64,000 bases of DNA, taken from positions 1,931,578 through 1,995,577 of the forward strand of contig RPFO01000102.1 of NCBI GenBank assembly GCA_009746045.1. Reading direction: 5' to 3'. Below, piece after piece: positions 56,439-64,000 of this stretch. This stretch comes from Mesostigma viride (taxonomy: Eukaryota; Streptophyta; Mesostigmatophyceae; Mesostigmatales; Mesostigmataceae). The notes beneath the pieces were generated by a model. The model was not told the origin of the DNA and did not search any database. It saw only the letters and a list, made by a program, of their open reading frames with translations. Numbering within the stretch: the stretch's first letter is position 1; each line of letters starts with the position of its first letter. A program made the position numbers and the translations under genes.

Positions 56439-57729
56439 ATCTATTTCCAACGCACAAATAACTAACTCTTGCCCACTGCCAACAACGCATGCTCAAGGTT
56501 GGGGGTCACTGTGACAAGCACTGCTCAAGTTGATGGGTTTCCTATATGACCACCTGACAAGGCGCTAAGGACCACTCAGTAAGCATGAAGTAAAAACAAT
56601 GATACTTTATGCGCCATCCAAAATGCACCAAAACCACGCTGAATATGTTTACAAAGTACAAAGGGGTGGCCACGCGCCGCATGCGCCTTCACCGTCCCTC
56701 GAGCATGGCCAGCCTTGCAACTATGTGCATAGCAATAACGATGGTGGCACCAACATGCCTAACTAGCATTTTCTATGTTTCCCCAGGTTAGTGTAAGGTT
56801 GATGCCAGCCAAGCTAATCAACACAACAACACCTCCTAAAATGCCCCACCCAAGGCAATAAACAGGGACTGTGGAGGGCAAGGAACCAAGTAGGATCATG
56901 GTATACATATACATGGCTTGCATGCAGTCAACCATGTCAACCATGGTTGGCCTAGCATATTGTAGTTTTGTCACATCATTATAACAAGGGAAAGCTCAAA
57001 TAAGCCAACGGTGGCAGCTATCTACATGCAGTCGCGCGAATGCAACATCTCCAACATCATCATCACTATAACACTTTCCTTCCCTGCACGATAAAGGTAA
57101 AGAAACAATTGGCGTCCGTTCAGCTTCTTAGTGCTGTGATGCGATGAGAAGAAAGAGTGTGTCATCTTCACACAACAAGAAGCGTCCATATGCACAGCAT
57201 CCTTGCCAGAACACGTTTTATGAAATCCCTTAGCCCTTCCCGAGAAGCTATAGGCTGTGACTGAAGTGTCTCTAAACACGACATCAACGGAAACAATCTA
57301 AAGCTGCCAGGTATACGACAACACGACAGCCAGCAACAGCGAGCTAGCTGGCGGACACTGCCCAAAAAGAACGCAAAAGGCTTCAAAAGATGAGATCATA
57401 GAAGAAAGTAGTGATAGCACATAACATTCGCCACAAATCTATTCCTTGCCCTCGTAAATCCCTCGCCCAGGCGTTCAACACCGTTCGTTCTTCCATGGAA
57501 AGATCGGACACGCATTTCGCAGGCCTGACTAATTACTTACCGAGAATGGCAGAAAAGTTGGCAGAAAGCACCCGTTCGGTTTAGAATTCTATGCCACAGT
57601 ATTGATGCCTCCTTGTCGGTCAGAACGCCCCCCAAAATCACGAATTTACTTGCACTATCATGAAATATATTTCATTCCGCGCGACCAGAAAATTTCAATT
57701 TACCCCCATGCTGATGGCATCATAAAACT
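56439..57729. other. No recognised gene
   Basis: Short frames only. The longest (85 codons, minus strand, 57279-57022) has no family signature. Confidence 0.4.
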
Positions 57730-58275
57730 ACATCGGTTTTCTCTGAATGTAGTTCAATTAACGCATGCGGGAAAGATAGGGCCGCTATGCGTTGGCCTGC
57801 ATGTGGAAGGCTGTCTGCGACATGGGCTGACTAATTCGATCTGTAAAAAGAGTTTCATGCTCGCCTGAAGTTTCCTTGGATGATCCGGTTGTTCACAAGG
57901 GTCGGTGGCTATTAATTAGTGGTCCGAGAAAATTAATTGTAGGTTTTATACCATTTGCTTGCAAAGATTCGTATTTGGTTGCACCGGCTGAGATTAGCTG
58001 GGGACCTGTAGGGTCGGCTGGTTGCTTAACGAATCTTTGACTGATTTGGTTTCTTTAGTGAGTCGTGATTAACTATTGTATAGTGGATGGTCGATGGGCG
58101 AGCTTTACGTTTGTAAGTCTTGAGAACCTTGTACAACTACCTGTAAGGTTAACGCACTGGCCTGGGGGTGCGTGGCCACGTTATTTGTAGGCGCGTTTTC
58201 AGCACGGTTCAGGCCGGCGCGTGACGCATGCCGGTGTTACTTAATTTAGGATGATGTCAGCTTGTGTGTCGGCGG
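57730..58275. repeat. Inverted-repeat partner 1 of 44752-45526
   Basis: Reverse-complement match to about 45000-45526 and direct match to 59283-59800. It starts CGGTTTTCTCTGAAT and includes GAGATTAGCTGGGGACCTG. Confidence 0.88.
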
Positions 58276-59149
58276 ACCATGCCTTAAGCAAGCTAGGCAG
58301 GCAATGATCCGTACTTGTTTCTTTCCCAATGGCGGCAATGGCCGCCTGTGCAAAATTGCACATTCTAGAGCGTTTTGCATCTGTCTTGTAGCCGAGGCAG
58401 ATGGTGGCACAACCGCTGAGTTGTTCGACCAAGCATAGCAGAGTTGGTCGTGCATCGGAAAGAAAATTTAAATTCACCCCCATGTCGTTTTCCCCGGCTG
58501 CGGGTCTTTTTGATATGGGCGAAGGATGGGGCGCTACTTCGGCGGTTTGAACAGCTTCGGCGGAGCTGTTCATAAGTTTCTAAAACAGCTTTAGTGTCAC
58601 ATCGCAGGCTTGCCACCTTGCGATGGTGCGTGGAATGTGACCTGGACTCTAGCGGTCAGGACCCAGGTTCCTGTCAGCGACGGCCTGTTTTTTTTTATGA
58701 ATTCTCTTTTGTGGCGGCAGGTCCGTTGTCCAGCAGCCCCTGCCGAGGAGGGGTAGTTGGGGACAATAGGAGCCGTGCGAGGGTTGCGCTCCGAAGCCAA
58801 AAATTATTCCCTATTGCGAGACTCGAGTTGGGGAGGGCATCTTGGGGAGGCGAGGCAACGCCAGACCTTTGTCGTTCCTTTTTGTCTCCACATCTGCTGC
58901 GCGGCTCAGTCTATTATGGTGTCGTAAAATCTCTTTCCTTTTTTAACAATTCCGGAATTCCGAAATGCTGGCTCTTTTGGGGGACTTGCTTTTGGGTTGG
59001 TCACCGACTTGTGTCGCATTGTAACCAGCAGGCCCCTGCGGGGGTCAATATAGCCTAGCGCGGGCTGAGTCGCCATTTAAGATGTTGCGTCATGCTCTTT
59101 CGCGCACGGTGGTCATGAGATTAATGGGGTTGGCGCCAGGGGGAGGTAA
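58276..59149 (+). other. Spacer with an unassigned ORF
   Basis: Lies between the two direct copies of the inverted repeat. A 154-codon plus-strand frame (58594-59058) has mixed composition and no recognised domain; coding status is doubtful. Confidence 0.3.
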
Positions 59150-59855
59150 TTGGGTGGAGGCAGGAGGCTTCTTGCTTACGCGTGCGGATTGAGGAACCTT
59201 AAGGCCACTGCTAACTGCTGCATTTGTGGCAGGGCTCCACTTATTGTATTCTGTAAATGCTGGTCTTCTTGGGAGCTTAGTGATCTTAATCGGTTTTCTC
59301 TGAATATAGTTTAATCAACACATGCGGGAAAGACAGGGCCGCTATGCCTTTGGCCTGCATGTGGAAGGCTGTCTGCGACATGGGCTGACTAATTCGATCT
59401 GTAAAAAGGGTTTCATGCTCGCCTGAATTTTCCTTGGATGACTCGGTTGTTTATAAGGGTCGGTGGCTATTAATTAGTGGTCCGAGAAAATTAATTGTAG
59501 GTTTTATACCACTTGCTTGCAAAGATTCGTATTTGGTTGCACCGGCTGAGATTAGCTGGGGACCTGTAGGGTCGGCTGGTTGCTTAAGGAATTTTTGACT
59601 GATTTGGTTTCTTTAGTGAGTCGTGATTAACTATTGTATAGTGGATTCGGACCGGCCCAAGGGGTCGATGGGCGATATTTATGTTTGTCAGTCTTGGGAA
59701 CCTTGTACAACTACCTGTAAGGTTAACGCATTAGCCTGGGGGTACGTGGCCACGTTGTTTGCAGTGGCGTTTTCAGCACTGTTCAGCAGGCACTTATTGT
59801 ATTCAGCACTTGTTGTATTCAATCAAATGCTGGTCTTCTTGGGAGCTTAGTGATC
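59150..59855. repeat. Inverted-repeat partner 2 of 44752-45526
   Basis: Contains the reverse complement of both the left part (44756-44960) and the right part of the arm. The order suggests a local rearrangement or tandem duplication with 57730-58275. A short piece (AATGCTGGTCTTCTTGGGAG) occurs twice, at 59256 and 59826. Confidence 0.85.
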
Positions 59856-60079
59856 TTGAGAAATATTGTTTACCCGCTACTTTCCGCCACAAGCCATCAT
59901 CATTAACTCATCGTCTTTACCATTCAAGAATTCTTTCGTCATTTCGCTCCCCCTTTCAATGGTAGTTTTGCCTGAACGCAGTCGCCATGGCCGCTTCTGC
60001 AAGGGGTGCGCGCAAGGTGGACCCACTATTCACGGTACGGCTGGTACCGCGAATTTTTTTCGCGCGGAAAGTATTTGCC

Positions 60080-60248
60080 GCGACAACAGGGCCCAGGATG
60101 TACATTATTTATGTCCATGTATGTAGGAGGGAAGAAGAGCCCAATGACGTGATTGTCCTACCATCCTGTGATACTGTGGAGTACGATAAGGTCATTGACG
60201 ATACACAAGCAAACTGCAATCGGCATAATGGGCTGTATGGGTTTACCT
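60080..60248 (+). repeat. Short repeat with open frame, partner of 38564-38720
   Basis: See 38564-38720. Immediately upstream, 60035-60075 matches 15480-15525, so the two short repeats may belong to one larger dispersed element. Confidence 0.6.
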
Positions 60249-60540
60249 AGCGGCATAGAAATAACTTTCATGAGAAATTTGCTCATTTTTTAGTTATGCT
60301 GCGGCGGGCTCAAAGGGGGCCAATCTGCCGCTTGTAGCGTACCTCTACCGTACGTTACCTACACCATGTGAGGTGCCTGTGTTACCTATGACTAGATTAG
60401 AAGGGGACTGGGGTTACGCCGGTACTAGTGCCTACTGTCAAGTGTGCCCGCCCTTTTGTGGTACCGAAGGGGGGGCCTGGCGCCTTGATGGAACGTGATC
60501 TGTTATAAATCTGCACAAGCACTTAAGAGAGGTGTGGTGT
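60249..60540. other. Repeat-like spacer before the microsatellite
   Basis: No ORF. Parts resemble 10310-10500 in order. Confidence 0.45.
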
Positions 60541-63500
60541 ACATATAGAGGCCTTTCTGCAGCTCCCACCACCCACCCACCCACCCAGCCACCCACCCAC
60601 CCATCCACCCACCCACCCACCCACCCACCCACCCACCCACCCACCCACCCACCCACCCACCCACCCACCCACCCACCCACCCACCCACCCACCCACCACC
60701 ACCCACCCACCCATCCACCCACCCACCCACCGGTCCGTCGACGGACCGACGGACCGACGGACCGACGGACCGACCGACCGACCGACCGACCGACCGACCG
60801 ACCGACCGACCGACCGACCGACCGACCGACCGACCGACCGACCGACCGACCGACCGACCGACCGACCGACCGACCGACCGACCGACCGACCGACCGACCC
60901 ACCGACCGACCACCGACCGACCCACCGACCGACCCACCGACCGACCCACCGACCGACCCACCGACCGACCCACCGACCGACCCACCGACCGACCCACCCA
61001 CCCACCCACCCACCCACCCACCCACCCCCCACCCACCCACCCACCCACCCACCCACCCACCCACCCACCCACCCACCCACCCACCCACCCACCCACCCAC
61101 CCACCCACCCACCCACCCACCCACCGACCGACCGACCGACCGACCGACCGACCGACCGACCGACCGACCGACCGACCACCGACCGACCGACCGACCGACC
61201 GACCGACCGACCGACCGACGACCGACCGACCGACCGACCGACCCACCGACCGACCACCGACCGACCCACCGACCGACCGACCGACCGACCGACCGACCGA
61301 CCCACCGACCGACGGACCGACCGACCGACCGACCGACCGACCGACCCACCGACCGACCATCGACCGACCCACCGACCGACCCACCGACCTACCCACCCAC
61401 CCACCCACCCACCACACCCACCCACCCACCCACCCACCCACCCACCCACCACCCACCCACCCACCCACCCACCACCCACCCACCCACCCACCCACCCACC
61501 CACCCACCACACCCACCCCCACCCACCCACCCACCCACCCACCCACCCACCCACCCACCCACCACCCACCCACCCACCCACCCACCCACCCACCCACCCA
61601 CCCACCCACCACCCACCCACCGACCGACCGACCGACCGACCGACCGACCGACCGACCGACCGACCGACCGATCGACCGACCAACCGATGACCGACCGACC
61701 GACCGACCGACCGACCGACCGACCGACCGACCGACCCACCGACCGACCGACCCACCCACCGACCCACCGACCCACCTACCCACCCACCCACCCACCCACC
61801 CACCCACCCACCCACCCACCCACCCACCACCCACCCACCCACCCACCCACCCACCCACCCACCCACCCACCACCCACCCACCACCCACCCACCGACCGAG
61901 GGACCGAGGGACCGAGGGACCGAGGGACCGAGGGACCGGCCGACGGACCGACCGACGGACCGACGGACCGATCGACCGGCTGACCGACCGATCGACCGAC
62001 CGACCGACCGACCGACCGACCGACCCACCGACCGACCGACCCACCCACGACCCACCGACCCACCGACCCACCACCCACCCACCCACCCACCCACCCCCAC
62101 CCACCCACCACCCACCCACCCACCCCCCCCACCCACCCACCCACCCACCCACCCACCCACCCACCCACCCACCCACCGACCGAGGGACCGAGGGACCGAG
62201 GGACCGGCCGACGGACCGACCGACGGACCGACGGACCGATCGACCGGCTGACCGACCGATCGACCGACCGACCGACCGACCGACCGACCGACCGACCGAC
62301 CGACCGACCGACCGACCTACCGACCGACCGACCGACCGACCGACCGACCGACCGACCCACCGACCGACCGACCCACCGACCGACCCACCGACCGACCCAC
62401 CGACCGACCCACCGACCGACCCACCCACCCACCCACCCACCCACCCACCCACCCACCCACCCACCCACCCACCCACCCACCCACCCACCCACCACCCCCC
62501 ACCCACCCCCCACCCCCCCCCCACCCCCCCACCCACCCACCCACCCACCCACCCCACCCACACGACCGAGGGACCGAGGGACCGAGGGACCGGCCGACGG
62601 ACCGACCGACGGACCGACGGACCGATCGACCGCTGACCGACCGATCGACCGACCGACCGACGACCGACCGACCGACATCCGACCGACGACCGACCGACCG
62701 ACCGACCGACCGCGACCGACCGACCGACCGACCGACCGACCCACCGACCGACCGACCACCGACCGACCGCCCACCGACCGACCCACCGACCGACCCACCG
62801 ACCGACCACCGAGACCCACCACCCACCCACCCACCCACCCACCCCCACCCACCACCCACCCACCCACCCACCCACCCACCCACCCACCCCCCACCCACCC
62901 ACCCACCCACCCACCGACCGACCGACCGACCGACCGACCGACGACCGACCGACCGACGACCGAACGACGACCGATCCGATCGACCAAGCGACCGACCGAC
63001 CGACCGACCGACCGACGACCGACCGACCGACCGACCGACGACCGACCGACGGACGGACCGACCGACCGACACCGACCGACCGACCGACCGACCGACCGAC
63101 CGACCGACCGACCGACCACCGACCGACCACCGACCGACCGAACGACGACCGACCGACCGACCGACCGACCCCACCCACCGACCCACGACCGACCCACCGA
63201 CCGACCCACCGACCGACCACCGACCGACCCACCCACCCACCACCACCCACCCACCCACCCACCCACCACCCACCACCCACCCACCCACCCACCCCCCACC
63301 CACACCCCACCCACCCACCCACCCCACCCACCCACCCACCGACCGACGCCGACCGACAACCGACCGACCGACCGACCCCGACCGACCGACCGACGACCGA
63401 CCGACCGACCGACCGACCGACCGCCGACCGACCGAGACCCGACCGACGCGACGACCGATCCGACCGACCGACCGACGACCGACCGACCGCCGCCGACCAC

Positions 63501-64000
63501 CGACGACCGACCGACCGACCGCCGGACACCGACCGACCGACCGACCGACCGCCGACCGACCGCCGACCGACCCACGACGACCACCGCCGACCCGACGCGA
63601 CCGATCCGACGACCGACGGACCGACGGACCGACCGCCGACGACACCGACCGACGAGACCGCCGACCCACCGACCGACCGACGACGCCAACCGCCGACCGA
63701 CCGACCCATCCGACCGACCCATCGACCCGACCACCGACCGACCCCCGACCTACCACCCAGCCACCCACCCACCACCCACCCACCCACCCACCCACCCACC
63801 ACCAGCCACCCCCCACACCACCCACTTCCACCACCCACCCACCACCACCACCACCACCCCACCACCCACCCACCCACCCACCACCCACCCACCCACCCAC
63901 CCACCCACCCACCCACCCACCACCACCCACCCACCCCCACCCACCCACCCACCCCCCACCGACCGACCGACCGAGCCGACCGACCGACGACGACCGACGA
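60541..64000. repeat. Alternating (ACCC)n and (ACCG)n tetranucleotide array
   Basis: About 3.46 kb of ACCC and ACCG repeats, arranged in blocks of tens to hundreds of bases that switch repeatedly. Mixed blocks such as CCACCGACCGA at 60900-60990 and short shared cassettes (GACCGAGG units near 61900, 62180 and 62565) also occur. Single-base dropouts become frequent after about 62600. Long apparent frames (up to 1149 codons of Gly/Trp/Val and Arg/Ser/Val repeats) are by-products of the period. No telomere motif of the TTTTAGGG type is seen. Confidence 0.97.

Noticed and set aside
60503-63952. Minus-strand frames of up to 1149 codons (Gly-Trp-Val and Gly-Arg-Ser-Val repeats) and a 483-codon plus-strand frame
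   Set aside because: They are produced by the tetranucleotide repeat, occur on both strands and several frames at once, and have no start context or domain.

Overview
The window reads as nuclear DNA of a eukaryote, most likely a chlorophyte green alga. The reasons are long intron-rich gene fragments with GT..AG splice sites, a TGTAA polyadenylation motif just downstream of the one stop codon I can place, abundant decayed retrotransposons, and a DIRS-type tyrosine-recombinase retrotransposon resembling those described in volvocalean algae. There are no operons, rRNA genes or convincing tRNA genes. The assignment to green algae is an inference.

Region 1-13.6 kb is a retrotransposon graveyard. 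It holds several 5'- or 3'-truncated copies of one LINE family (reverse transcriptase blocks on both strands) and two copies of a second, apparently ORF1-only element (one plus, one minus). The second element has an L1-ORF1-like coiled-coil protein and a different 3' end. A third 3' fragment makes a large tail-to-tail palindrome near 7.8 kb.

Region 15.6-45.8 kb is dominated by a minus-strand, exon-rich locus that I reconstructed from repeated exons with fixed lengths and phases. It encodes a DnaJ (J) domain with an HPD motif, split over at least four exons (34.5-32.6 kb), and three copies of a two-thioredoxin-fold module. Each module uses the exon order C-Y-X-F-Z-E-D. The modules lie at 45.8-37.0, 28.1-21.9 and 21.6-16.0 kb. 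Each module and the J cassette are bounded by phase-1 introns, so they can be duplicated or inserted without breaking the frame. The layout resembles J-domain/thioredoxin co-chaperones such as ERdj5 (DNAJC10) or DNAJC16, which assist disulphide exchange and folding in the ER. The first thioredoxin fold carries CYGC, CPDH or CDEC depending on the module, so one copy has lost its redox pair. The last exon ends at 15659.

Region 46-60 kb contains a 5.3-kb DIRS element on the minus strand (gag-like ORF, reverse transcriptase, RNase H, tyrosine recombinase) flanked by 43-bp direct repeats. It also holds a 2.4-kb segmental duplicate of the E-D exons and inverted duplicates. A separate 1.8-kb element in a gene intron (39.9-41.7 kb) has the split-repeat order A-B-A-B. 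The window ends in 3.5 kb of alternating ACCC and ACCG tetranucleotide repeats; the first 28 bases are also a GGGT repeat.

Limits: coordinates of exons come from reading splice sites and phase by eye. The 5' end of the J/thioredoxin gene, the exons between 32.2 and 28.1 kb, and whether 45.8-15.7 kb is one gene or two are unresolved.
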